Source: TH5896 sp050748485
GTDB taxonomy: Archaea; Thermoproteota; Nitrososphaeria; Nitrososphaerales; Nitrososphaeraceae
DNA: 12,287 bases
Direction: 5' to 3'
Assembly (NCBI GenBank): GCA_050748485.1
Contig: JBOGPP010000092.1
Span: 1-12,287, forward strand
A program made the position numbers and the translations under genes. Shown here one piece after another: positions 1 through 7,025 of this stretch. Within the stretch, counting starts at the first letter, position 1; each line of letters starts with the position of its first letter. Below the pieces are notes generated by a model. It did not search any database and was not told the origin of the DNA. It was given only the letters and a program-made list of their open reading frames with translations.

Positions 1-76
1 ATGGTCTTACTCCATCGGAGATGTTTCTACAAAGGTTAATTACATCCACTATAGATAAAGGAACTAAGCAGCAAAG

Positions 77-119
77 TGTAACCCATGTAGGTAATCAAAA
101 ATGTAACCTATGTACGTAA
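77..119. repeat. Two-copy 18-base direct repeat
   Basis: TGTAACCCATGTAGGTAA (77-94) recurs as TGTAACCTATGTACGTAA (102-119), with 16 of 18 positions the same and starts 25 bases apart. The second copy runs into TGTAC-GTAA-GTACA (111-124), a 5-bp hairpin with a GNRA-type loop. Paired sites of this length can be operator half-sites for a gene left of the window, but that is inference. Confidence 0.4.
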
Positions 120-271
120 GTACAACACCTAGCCGTTTAATCTCTTCCCAGACGGCATTGTCAGCCTTGATCATACCAAATAATATGATCTCATAGAAGC
201 GTCAGAGAAAGAGAGTCTAAGACGTCCTTTCAACCGGGATATGATGTCAATCCTATGACCAAAATATCACA

Positions 272-303
272 ATAATGCGAATGTGCGTCGCTGACCGCAT
301 TAT
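272..303 (-). terminator. Hairpin just after nuoB stop
   Basis: ATAATGCG (272-279) and CGCATTAT (296-303) form a perfect 8-bp stem with a 16-base loop. It begins four bases beyond the nuoB stop codon when read on the minus strand. No strong U-tract follows, so it may be a 3'-end processing or stability element rather than a true terminator. Confidence 0.5.
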
Positions 304-307
304 GTCT

Positions 308-823
308 TTATCTTATTTTTGATCTTTTGATCTTTTCCTGCAAAAGCATAACACCTTGAATCAGTGTTTCCGGACGAGGTGGACAACCAGGAACGTAAAC
401 ATCAACTGGTATGATTCCATCGACACCGGGGAGTACATTATATGAGTCTATATACAGGCCGCCAGTGATTGCACATGCCCCCATCGCTACCACGTATTTA
501 GGGTCAGGCATTTGGTCATATACCATGCGTAATCTAGGCGCCATCTTTCTTGTCACGGTTCCCTGTACAACTATTAAATCACACTGCCTAAGGGAACCAA
601 ATGCTTCTATTATTCCAAACCTCTCCGCGTCATACCTGGGTCCCGAAACAGCACCAAATTCTACGCTACAGCAAGCCGTCTCCAAATGAACTGGCCATAA
701 AGACCACATTCTCCCCCAGTTTATCGCATATCCAAGAGGCTTATCTAATGCATTAACTAAAACATCCCCAATCTTGCTCACCATGACGCTAAAGTTTGAT
801 TGATTGAGCAGTTCAGCCTTCAA
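308..823 (-). CDS. nuoB: NADH-quinone oxidoreductase subunit B-like (complex I, NuoB/NdhK)
   Basis: This is the complex I connecting subunit that carries the N2 iron-sulfur cluster passing electrons to quinone at the cytoplasm-membrane interface. All four cluster ligands are visible: the tandem pair C51-C52 (ETACCSVEF), C117 (GACAITGG) and C147 (VPGCPPRPE). The length, 171 residues, suits archaeal NuoB. The start used is TTG at 821-823, preceded by GAGG about 10 bases upstream; an ATG 13 codons in (784) would give 158 residues. A TATA-like box lies at 868-880. In thaumarchaea NuoB usually sits in a nuoA-B-C-D-H-I-J-K cluster, yet here the left flank is gene-free and the right flank is divergent nfo. 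It is therefore a detached gene or an extra copy. Archaeal complex I commonly lacks the NADH-oxidising module, so the electron donor may not be NADH. The family call is secure; its membership of the main complex is not. Confidence 0.93.
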   Translation of the reverse strand: MKAELLNQSNFSVMVSKIGDVLVNALDKPLGYAINWGRMWSLWPVHLETACCSVEFGAVSGPRYDAERFGIIEAFGSLRQCDLIVVQGTVTRKMAPRLRMVYDQMPDPKYVVAMGACAITGGLYIDSYNVLPGVDGIIPVDVYVPGCPPRPETLIQGVMLLQEKIKRSKIR

Positions 824-867
824 GCTTGTTTACAACCTCTAGGGATTCCAATGTAACCTCTCACACA

Positions 868-880
868 TCATATATAATAC
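868..880 (-). promoter_or_regulatory. TATA-like box of nuoB
   Basis: The minus strand reads GTATTATATATGA about 50 bases upstream of the TTG start. This would leave a leader of roughly 25 bases, which would include the GAGG motif in front of the start. Confidence 0.4.
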
Positions 881-1013
881 TTCAGAAATGATCCATACTT
901 GAGATAGGACTGGAAACACCAATCATCACAAGCAGGTCTAAAGGATGGTGTAATCCATGGCAGTCGGGTTTGAGGGAACAAAGATCTTCCGACGAATTTT
1001 TTACTTGATCAAA

Positions 1014-1024
1014 AATGTATAAAC
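1014..1024 (+). promoter_or_regulatory. TATA-like box of nfo
   Basis: AATGTATAAAC is centred about 30 bases before the TTG at 1049. That is the distance expected for a leaderless or nearly leaderless archaeal transcript, and it supports this unusual start. Confidence 0.5.
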
Positions 1025-1048
1025 GCTACCTAACTTCAAATTATAGCA

Positions 1049-2014
1049 TTGGGACTAAGAATCGGATTTCACGTATCGATTTCTGGTGGAATTTCAAACT
1101 CTGTCAACAATGCTCTAAAGGAGGATTGTACTGCATTTCAGATATTCAGTAGAAATCCCAGAGGCTGGGCCGCTAAACCTTTGGATAATGAGGACGTCCT
1201 GCTGTTTAAGAACAAATTATCAGGACTCTTAGATCGTAATGACTCAACGAAAAGTAGACAGGCGAAAACTTACGCCAGCGGCAGTGGAGAAAAGAGGGCT
1301 AACGCGGGATCTAAAATCGATAGAAATTCCATATTTGTTCATATGCCTTATCTACCGAACTTGTCTTCGCCAAATAAGATAATCTATGATCAGTCAGTAC
1401 AGGTCTTGATAGGTGAACTCAATAGATGTGAAGCTTTAGATATCCCCTACCTTGTCGTTCATCTCGGAAGTCACCAAGGTGAAGGAATTAAGAAGGGTGT
1501 TGAACAACTTGTATATGCGTGCTCTCATGCTATCGATTCGACTTCAAGTGAAAACAATGTTTCAATTCTGTTAGAAAATAGTGCCGGTCAAAAAAATACA
1601 GTTGCCAGTGACTTTGGAGAGTTAAGAATAATACTTGATAAGCTGTATGATAATAATCCCCGTGGCAAAAAGAATAGATTCGGGGTATGCTTGGACACAT
1701 GTCATGCGTTCGCCTCAGGATACGACCTTTCATCAAAGGAAGCCGTTGATGACACGATGGATAAATTCAACTCGCAAGTTGGACTAAAGTATCTCAAACT
1801 TATACATTTGAATGACTCGCGAGACAAGCTCTTCTCTCGCCGAGATAGACATGAACATGTTGGACTCGGAGAGATAGGAACGGAAGGATTTAATGCATTC
1901 TTGAAAAATAAATCTCATGTAAATACGCCGCTAATAATGGAAACTCCAATGGATAACAGGCGAAGCAATTCGGATAACCTTGAGTTTGTTAAGGCTATCA
2001 TTGACAGCCCGTAA
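1049..2014 (+). CDS. nfo: Endonuclease IV (AP endonuclease, Nfo)
   Basis: This DNA repair enzyme cleaves 5' of abasic sites and removes blocked 3' ends, using three zinc ions in a TIM barrel. All nine metal ligands of the family are present: H98 (VHMPY), H138 (VVHLGSH), E176 (LLENSAGQ), D216 and H219 (GVCLDTCHAF), H253 (IHLND), D266 and H268 (DRHEH) and E298 (METP). The protein has 321 residues against about 285 for E. coli Nfo. Much of the excess is a hydrophilic Ser/Lys/Arg-rich insertion at about residues 62-94, before the first zinc histidine. The start is TTG; an in-frame stop at 1031-1033 excludes a longer form, and the TATA-like box fits this start. It is transcribed away from nuoB and is probably monocistronic. 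The catalytic core looks functional. Confidence 0.96.
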   Translation: MGLRIGFHVSISGGISNSVNNALKEDCTAFQIFSRNPRGWAAKPLDNEDVLLFKNKLSGLLDRNDSTKSRQAKTYASGSGEKRANAGSKIDRNSIFVHMPYLPNLSSPNKIIYDQSVQVLIGELNRCEALDIPYLVVHLGSHQGEGIKKGVEQLVYACSHAIDSTSSENNVSILLENSAGQKNTVASDFGELRIILDKLYDNNPRGKKNRFGVCLDTCHAFASGYDLSSKEAVDDTMDKFNSQVGLKYLKLIHLNDSRDKLFSRRDRHEHVGLGEIGTEGFNAFLKNKSHVNTPLIMETPMDNRRSNSDNLEFVKAIIDSP

Positions 2015-2307
2015 AAGGAGGCCATAGTCTATTAAATGAAGATAATTCAATAGGAGGCTGTATCAGTACCAAAATGAACCAAGTTTGGTAATGTTAAAAG
2101 TTTAATTGCAAATCTTCTAGCCATCACTGATAAGTGGGCGCGGCAATTAATTGAAATTTGTATGAAGTTAGTTATTCCTATAAACTGCTCAAACGGAGGT
2201 CTGCTCAAATTATTAGAAATCTCAATCCTCGGTGCTTCATCTATTGCATAAGTGAAAGAAATAATTACTTGCAACCAATTAGCTTAATATTCTTGGTAGA
2301 ACTGTAA

Positions 2308-2357
2308 GGAAGGAATATCGAATTAGGTTAAATACCTTCCAACTTATCTCTTAGAGA
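2308..2357. repeat. Inverted repeats upstream of 2456
   Basis: GGAAGG (2308-2313) pairs with CCTTCC (2335-2340) across a 21-base loop. It is followed by an 11-base near-perfect palindrome TCTCTTAGAGA (2347-2357). They lie about 100 bases beyond the stop of the minus-strand gene at 2456-2740. They could be a 3' structure or a binding site; I have no further support. Confidence 0.25.
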
Positions 2358-2455
2358 GGTAACCCTATCTGTCTGGTAGCCTCATATTCGTAAGATGCAT
2401 TTCCGTCGAAGATCAGGATTCAAGTTCTGTAGCTTTTTATCGCACACTTGTATTT

Positions 2456-2740
2456 TTAAATATCTCTAACCATGATATGTTCAATTGAATGTGTTGGAAT
2501 TAGTTCCCTATTAATTATCTTATTAGCATCTTCATCCTTATAGTAAGTAATTGTTACATACTCTGCAACTATCTGTACGTTAATTGTTTCAATAAATAGA
2601 TCCTGTTCGTATTTTGTAGTGGATACATCCAATTTTTCTATCGTACTTGCGTCTGATGTCCTTCTAAAATGAGTAATGATCACATTCTTGACTTGTACTC
2701 CATGGAATTTTATGGAAGTTTCTTTCTTCGAGTCATCCAT
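2456..2740 (-). CDS. Hypothetical small beta-rich protein
   Basis: I do not recognise this family. The protein has 94 residues from ATG at 2738-2740; an upstream TTG adds one residue and is less likely. It alternates hydrophobic and polar residues (VQVKNVIITHF, VQIVAEYVTITYY), which suggests a small beta-barrel or sheet fold. It has no signal peptide or membrane segment and ends in a charged tail (HSIEHIMVRDI). There is no cysteine pair or obvious catalytic motif. A TATA-like box lies about 33 bases upstream of the ATG, which supports real expression. It stands alone, with gene-poor DNA on both sides. The composition and intact frame argue for a genuine lineage-specific gene. Confidence 0.65.
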   Translation of the reverse strand: MDDSKKETSIKFHGVQVKNVIITHFRRTSDASTIEKLDVSTTKYEQDLFIETINVQIVAEYVTITYYKDEDANKIINRELIPTHSIEHIMVRDI

Positions 2741-3336
2741 CAATCAACTCTAATTATGCACATACTTTAATATATCTAAAGTCTGAAAACCTGCAAGTTA
2801 AAGCAAAAAGGAGAGTGCTGCATCAGTTTATTAATAATCGTTGAATCACAATAGTATGTGAGAAGAACGAAGGTCTGAGAAAAATCTCATTGCAAGGTGA
2901 TTAGCTAAAGGTATTAGGCTCCGATACTTGGGACGCATTAGTCACAGACAACGCGAACGAAAGATAAATGAAATTTGCTAAAAACCGAAATATCTATATT
3001 TAATCTTCCTCCTATTTTCACTCTTAAAAGATATGAAATAATGATTCGGTTCCCTCAAAGTTTACAGCATGAAGCAAGAATCGGTCTATTAGTCGATTTC
3101 TCTCATTCATAAGGTGCACCTTTTAAGTCTAAAAAATAAGTTACTAATTTCGATATACTTGATTCATTTGAGTGATTCGGGTTTTTTTCTTTTTCATATC
3201 CAACGTAGTAGTTCTTTGGTTGAATTCAAAAACGACAACGACAACTAATCATGCTCATGATCATAGTTATAATAGGTGATTGCTTAGTTATATAGCTAAA
3301 ATAAAGCTTAACTAGTTCCTAATTCAACTCTTCAGT
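2741..3336. other. Long intergenic region between divergent genes
   Basis: About 600 bases with no gene I can support. It contains the TATA-like box of the 2456-2740 gene (TTTAATATATCTAAA, 2766-2780), a short hairpin TGAGA-AAAA-TCTCA (2876-2889), a T-rich tract near 3182-3200, and A/T-rich promoter-like sequence (TTATATAG at 3288-3295, TAAAATAAAGC at 3297-3307) in front of the small gene at 3337. A 23-codon frame at 3041-3112 is too weak to call. Confidence 0.4.
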
Positions 3337-3514
3337 ATGAATACTGTGAATCTAGAACTATCAAGAAAGGAGCTAGAGATTCTATATGCTTCTTTCAAGA
3401 GATATTTGGATCCTTCAACCGCTGTACTTGTGCCTGAAGATGCCACATTAGATGAAATGAACGAACTCTGAGAAACTCAAAAAACAAATAAATCAAAATG
3501 ACCAACAAGAGTGA
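3337..3514 (+). pseudogene. Small protein gene with +1 shift at CTC-TGA-G
   Basis: From ATG 3337 the frame reads a compact helical, acidic protein of 44 residues (begins MNTVNLELSRKELEILYAS, ends DATLDEMNEL) and stops at TGA 3469-3471. If one base is skipped at CTC-TGA-G, the next frame continues at once as EKLKKQINQNDQQE and stops at 3512-3514. The joined 58-residue product ends in a natural-looking charged helix, so the two frames probably belong together. This could be a single-base mutation, a sequence error, or +1 recoding of the kind known at bacterial prfB (CTT-TGA-C). The 44-residue form may also be functional by itself. I do not recognise the family, and no metal or nucleotide motif is visible. 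Confidence 0.45.
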
Positions 3515-3595
3515 TATGTAAGCATGCATTCACCATATTTATGGCCTGATCATCATCCTGCCAACTCGCCCGCTTTTAATTTTATGGAATTGTTA

Positions 3596-5143
3596 CTAAA
3601 ATTGCGAAGCTGCTCTTGCAAGAACCTCTGACAGGGCAGGATGTATATGGACTGTCCTGCCGATATTCTCAATAGTTCCGATATTGCCTTTAGAATCAGT
3701 AGTTTTCATGGCTACCAATACCTCGTGTATGAGAACGGAAGCATCCGTGCCGATGATGTGACAACCTAGAATTCTTCTACTTTCCTTGTCGACCAGGAAC
3801 TTTACGAAGCCTTCATGGTCTTCTATCGCAAGACCCATTCCAGTATTGATGTATGGATAAATGGATCTTACGTAATCTATATTTTCCTTCTTTCCTTGCT
3901 GCTTCAAAAATTGCTCTGTTACACCGACCCCTGCTATCTGTGGATAAGTAAATATTGCATGAGGCATAGCAGCATAATCCACTGGAACCTTATCTTGCCC
4001 CTGAATCATATTATGAATAACATACTGAGCTTCTAAATTCGCACTATGTTTAAACGGATATTTTCCGACTACGTCTCCAAGTGAATAAATACCTTGAATG
4101 TTCGTTTGTAAATATTCGTCTGTTAGGATATAACCTCTATCATCCAATTTTACACTCGTCTTTCCTAGATCAAGTATGTCTGAATTCGGAATCCTACCTG
4201 CTGCCACCATTAACTGATCCGACTCAATCCTTAGCGTATTTCCAGATGAATTATTCCTTGCCGTAATTGTATATATTTCGGAGCTATTATTCCCAGTGAT
4301 TTCCTTATTATGATTATAGGAGTCATTGTTCTCGCTGTTGGACTTTGAAACCGACTCAGCGGAGTAGCCCAGATACACATTATATTTCTTGGTAAAAATA
4401 TCGGTTAATCTCTTTGAAATATCTTCATCCTCAGAAGGTATCAAGCTGTTCCGAAGTTGTATAATGTTAATTTTAGTTCCAAGACTTCCAAAGAAGTGAG
4501 CTAGCTCACAGCATATGTATCCTCCACCTATTATGGTGAGGCTGTGTGGTTGTGTTTTTAGCCGTAAGGCCTGATCGCTGGTTATAAAACCAGATTCGTT
4601 TAGCCCTGCAATTTTTGGGACCCATGGTCTGGAGCCTGACGCGATTAGGAAATTGCGGGCAGCAATACGCTGGTTATTCACACTATTACCATTGCTGTCG
4701 CGTCGTTTGTTATCTTTCTTAACTATGTTACTACTAGTTAGGTCTGCATTGATTTCCTCGAGCAATAATTCTTTAAAGCCAACGAATTTGCATTGATTAT
4801 AGAAGACCTTTGGATTTTCTATCCTACCGTATGTTTCTTGAATTTCTTCAACTTTTGAATCGACAATACTATTTACACGACTTACTATTTTTTCGAAATC
4901 AATCAATATCTTTCCATTTATATTTATGCCAAAAGTCTTGCACTGCCTTATTAGTTCCATGACATCCGCACTATGAATTAATAATTTGGATGGAATACAA
5001 CCTCTATTAAGACAAGTGCCACCCATTCTATTTTTTTCTATCAGAGCAACTCTGAGACCCCTTTGCGCAGCTGCATTAGCAACGTCTAGGCCTGAGCCCG
5101 ATCCTATGACTATTAAATCGAAATCCCTCGAATCTTCAATCAT
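3596..5143 (-). CDS. FAD-dependent NAD(P)-disulfide oxidoreductase (dihydrolipoamide dehydrogenase family)
   Basis: A class I flavoprotein disulfide reductase that would pass electrons between NAD(P)H and a disulfide substrate through FAD in the cytoplasm. Seen in order: FAD-binding GSGSG (14-18); redox-active pair C44/C49 in GGTCLNRGCIPSK; NAD(P)-binding GGGYICCELAHF (206-217); the second FAD contact SLGDVVG; and C-terminal H501/E506 in HPALSE, the catalytic base pair. The catalytic set is complete. The length of 515 exceeds the usual 450-475 because of two Asn/Ser/Lys-rich insertions, about residues 132-160 and 266-288. Gln229, where NAD-specific members carry Glu, and Arg231 just after it hint at NADPH use; this is inference. 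No 2-oxoacid dehydrogenase, lipoyl or glycine-cleavage gene is nearby, so the substrate is open (lipoamide, a low-molecular-weight thiol, or metal). The ATG start is supported by a TATA-like box at 5169-5180. Confidence 0.9.
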   Translation of the reverse strand: MIEDSRDFDLIVIGSGSGLDVANAAAQRGLRVALIEKNRMGGTCLNRGCIPSKLLIHSADVMELIRQCKTFGININGKILIDFEKIVSRVNSIVDSKVEEIQETYGRIENPKVFYNQCKFVGFKELLLEEINADLTSSNIVKKDNKRRDSNGNSVNNQRIAARNFLIASGSRPWVPKIAGLNESGFITSDQALRLKTQPHSLTIIGGGYICCELAHFFGSLGTKINIIQLRNSLIPSEDEDISKRLTDIFTKKYNVYLGYSAESVSKSNSENNDSYNHNKEITGNNSSEIYTITARNNSSGNTLRIESDQLMVAAGRIPNSDILDLGKTSVKLDDRGYILTDEYLQTNIQGIYSLGDVVGKYPFKHSANLEAQYVIHNMIQGQDKVPVDYAAMPHAIFTYPQIAGVGVTEQFLKQQGKKENIDYVRSIYPYINTGMGLAIEDHEGFVKFLVDKESRRILGCHIIGTDASVLIHEVLVAMKTTDSKGNIGTIENIGRTVHIHPALSEVLARAASQF

Positions 5144-5168
5144 TTAGATGAGGAGAAATTACTTAAGA

Positions 5169-5180
5169 GAGATAAAAGGA
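5169..5180 (-). promoter_or_regulatory. TATA-like box of the disulfide oxidoreductase
   Basis: The minus strand reads TCCTTTTATCTC, centred about 32 bases before the ATG. A short leader is implied, with no Shine-Dalgarno motif. Confidence 0.4.
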
Positions 5181-5440
5181 TTGTTTGAATACATTATAAG
5201 TTTATTATTATTATTAACTCCCAAACCTTTCGAGGACTCTATTACATTATAAATCGTCGGGAGCTAGACAAATTCATGCCCTACTCGAATTTGGCTGTTT
5301 TCTAACTCTCCTCAAACGTTGGAGCAAGTAAACAGTTTGGTGTAAAATCCTCTTTAGATGTGATCATACTTTGAAAATAATCCTTAGGTGAGCACGTACG
5401 AGCCAGCAAGAAAACTATCACAGGATTCTTCCTCTTCTTC

Positions 5441-5468
5441 CTTCGCTTGGTCGACCAGAGCTGCGAAG
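5441..5468. repeat. Nested inverted repeat
   Basis: CTTCGC (5441-5446) pairs with GCGAAG (5463-5468), enclosing the perfect 10-base palindrome TGGTCGACCA (5448-5457). It is GC-rich against an AT-rich background and lies in gene-free DNA just before the propeller fragment. It may be an old element end or a protein-binding site; the function is unknown. Confidence 0.35.
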
Positions 5469-5558
5469 AACCGTCCTAGAGAAAAAATGAAACGTGGAGC
5501 TGACGTAAGGGTTGACTACTAAAAAAGAACAGCAAAAAGGTCGTAGAGGCGTTAGACC

Positions 5559-5759
5559 TTGAGTGATCGTCCGGCTCTGGCTGCATCAGGAAGCTACGTA
5601 TATGTGGCATGGACTGATGATACCCCAGGAAATCAGGAGATCTTGTACAGGAAATCAGTGGACAGCGGAAGTACATTTGAGGACATCCTAATTGATGTTA
5701 GCAACAATGCAGGTTTGTCCATTTTTCCTGCGATGGCACACTACGATACACAACTGTAA
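5559..5759 (+). pseudogene. Single beta-propeller (sialidase/BNR-like) repeat remnant
   Basis: The frame encodes about 66 residues resembling one blade and part of the next from secreted propeller proteins: RPALAASGSYVYVAWTDD, then NQEILYRKSVDSGSTF (an Asp-box-like SxDxGxTF), then LIDVSNNAG and FPAMA. Full proteins of this type repeat the unit many times after a signal peptide. Here a stop (TAG, 5553-5555) lies just before the frame, and it ends at TAA directly after the second blade begins. No signal peptide or further blade is visible nearby. This is best read as a deletion remnant. Full-length paralogues would normally be extracellular, and their substrate is uncertain. Confidence 0.6.
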
Positions 5760-5892
5760 TAACAAATCAGACATGCTCACAAGATTTTTTTATTACTTAG
5801 CAAAGGCGATGTCAGCATGGCAGAAGGGTAATGCAAGCTTAACCTCCGAAGTAAGAAAGCTATGACAGTTATTTCTATCGGAAATGATAGGA

Positions 5893-6296
5893 CTAGGAAT
5901 TGCATAATGCTGTCCCAAAGTGCTTATGACCCATGATAATAATCCTGGATATTATGCTATCGCTCATCCATAATATTATGGTACATTGACCTGAACCATA
6001 ATCTTGGGAGGTCGGCCCAAACAGATGATATCTTGTCATTTTTTCATGGACATGGTTTTTTAATACGTAAGAAAAGGTACGCCCATCTCCCATCATCGTT
6101 GCTGCTGATTCCAAGCCACCATAATCTGTTTGCTATATTTCTTAAATAGTAAGTTCCTCCTTCATCAGCCTGCCAGGTACCGGTTAAATTGAAATCTTCT
6201 AGATTGCGCCTAACGAGGCTGACCAATGCCAACGTTGACTCCTAAAATAAGTAATGCAGATAACCCAGATTTAGGGAACGAACTAATTCCTAGCAT
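5893..6296 (-). pseudogene. Frameshifted secreted beta-barrel-like protein gene
   Basis: Three consecutive minus-strand frames reassemble one protein. Frame one starts at ATG 6294-6296 with a signal-like segment (GLSALLILGVN). Frame two, open from about 6232, carries FNLTGTWQADEGGTYYLRN and RLWWLGISSNDDG. Frame three, ORF-like from 6114, continues DGRTFSYVLKNHVHEKM, DYGSGQ and HFGTAL to TAG 5893-5895. I recall the pattern N-L-T-G-x-W...D-G-G-T-Y-Y...W-W from small lipocalin-like or avidin-like domains. The second junction fits one extra G in the GGG at about 6088-6092, because removing it gives DDGDGRTF. Both junctions are +1. A TATA-like motif lies about 35 bases upstream of the ATG. Natural size would be near 130 residues, exported. 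I treat the gene as broken. Confidence 0.6.
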
Positions 6297-6422
6297 AGTT
6301 AGAGAGAGATGCTACTTTCACAGATCTAAATGCCCTCATTCTCGGCCGTTATTCGGAGCGGCTAATCCAGATCTGACTGGTTCGATCACCTATTCGACTA
6401 CCTATTTGACCAATTTCATTGA

Positions 6423-6434
6423 AGATTTAAAAAC
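6423..6434 (+). promoter_or_regulatory. TATA-like box of the HTH gene
   Basis: AGATTTAAAAAC is centred about 30 bases before the ATG at 6459. This is consistent with a leaderless transcript and supports that start. Confidence 0.45.
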
Positions 6435-6458
6435 AAACCTCATAGTATAGGATTCGAA

Positions 6459-7025
6459 ATGCCAGGAAGATTACCTGAATTCACCAGGTCAGCGATCATA
6501 CAGAAATGGCTCGAGGGCAAGTCTAGGAACCAAATTGCAATTGAATGCAACGTAAGTCAAGGGGCGGTTAGTGGAACAATAGATGATTGGAAAAAGTCCG
6601 TGGGAGTTAGTCTTGCAGAACAACTTAGAGATTTATTGTTAGCAGTAGGGCGAAGCGGGATCTCAGTAGTGGAATGCGCCCAAGGATACCGAACTTTCAG
6701 AATGTTAAGCAATTTACACGTCGACGAAGACAAAGCGGGACCTTTTTTAGGTGAGACCGTCAATAGGTGCATCGGAATTGGAATAAGCCCGGAAGACATA
6801 GCTAGTCATCTACAAGATCTGGCCTCGTTTGCTGACGATACGAGGAAGCTGGGCATTGATATGCAGGAGGCAGGAGACTACAAAGACAACGACAGAGCCG
6901 TCTCAAAGAAGGTCCGTTCGCTTTCGCAGATAGCAAGTTATCTCGAAAAAACAAAGGAAGAGATTGGGAAATCACTGTTAAAAAAGAAGCAGCTACAAAA
7001 TGAGTGCGACCATACTACAGACTGA
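6459..7025 (+). CDS. HTH-domain protein, N-terminal part of a split coiled-coil protein
   Basis: Residues about 8-48 form a resolvase/transposase-type helix-turn-helix (IIQKWLEGKSRNQIAIECNV, then SQGAVSGTIDDWKK), so DNA binding is likely. Residues 50-135 are a helical region (LRDLLLAVGRSGISVVECA, then GISPEDIASHLQDL). The last 30 residues begin a charged coiled coil (YLEKTKEEIGKSLLKKKQLQ) that is cut off by ECDHTTD and TGA 7023-7025. From memory, thaumarchaeal relatives carry this same HTH and continue in one chain into the helical region that here lies in the next gene, 26 bases overlapping and in the +1 frame. The shift must lie between 6982 and 7022, because a +1-frame TAA sits at 6979-6981. 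The A6 run at 6980-6985 is a natural slip site. The cellular role is unknown; chromosome organisation or regulation are guesses. Confidence 0.75.
   Translation: MPGRLPEFTRSAIIQKWLEGKSRNQIAIECNVSQGAVSGTIDDWKKSVGVSLAEQLRDLLLAVGRSGISVVECAQGYRTFRMLSNLHVDEDKAGPFLGETVNRCIGIGISPEDIASHLQDLASFADDTRKLGIDMQEAGDYKDNDRAVSKKVRSLSQIASYLEKTKEEIGKSLLKKKQLQNECDHTTD

Larger units (their letters stand above)
1..307. other. Gene-free stretch left of nuoB
   Basis: I see no convincing gene here on either strand. It holds an imperfect tandem direct repeat (77-119), a small hairpin (111-124) and the hairpin that probably ends nuoB (272-303). It is also notable for what is absent: no nuoC-like frame follows nuoB. Confidence 0.5.
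5144..5558. other. Intergenic region upstream of the oxidoreductase
   Basis: No gene is supported. The stretch holds the oxidoreductase promoter box (5169-5180, TCCTTTTATCTC on the minus strand), a short TTA microsatellite around 5200-5215 and a compound inverted repeat at 5441-5468. The last bases before 5559 carry stops in the propeller frame, so the fragment at 5559 has no intact beginning. Confidence 0.4.

Noticed and set aside
2036..2274. Opposed short open frames after nfo: a plus frame 2078-2251 behind two stops and a 75-codon minus frame 2047-2274
   Set aside because: Both translations are unremarkable, no family is recognised, the plus frame has TAG and TGA near its only ATG, and nothing favours either strand. 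It could be an old remnant, but the evidence is too thin.
3815..4266. Plus-strand frames inside the oxidoreductase gene
   Set aside because: They lie antisense to a well-supported catalytic gene, with no motifs of their own.
5476..5676. Minus-strand frame of 66 codons
   Set aside because: It lies antisense to the propeller fragment, which has clear family motifs; its own translation is rich in Ser and Phe without motifs.
6376..6394. GGTTCGATCACC resembling a tRNA T-loop
   Set aside because: The flanking bases do not form a T-stem, and no acceptor, D or anticodon arm fits upstream.
6226..6450. Plus-strand frame of 74 codons before the HTH gene
   Set aside because: It overlaps the promoter of the HTH gene and the start of the minus-strand barrel-like gene; the composition is atypical and no motif is present.
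6978..6986. A-AAA-AAG slippery heptamer in the HTH gene as a -1 frameshift site
   Set aside because: A -1 slip would meet TGA after five codons; the downstream frame is +1, so the classical -1 mechanism does not explain the gene pair.
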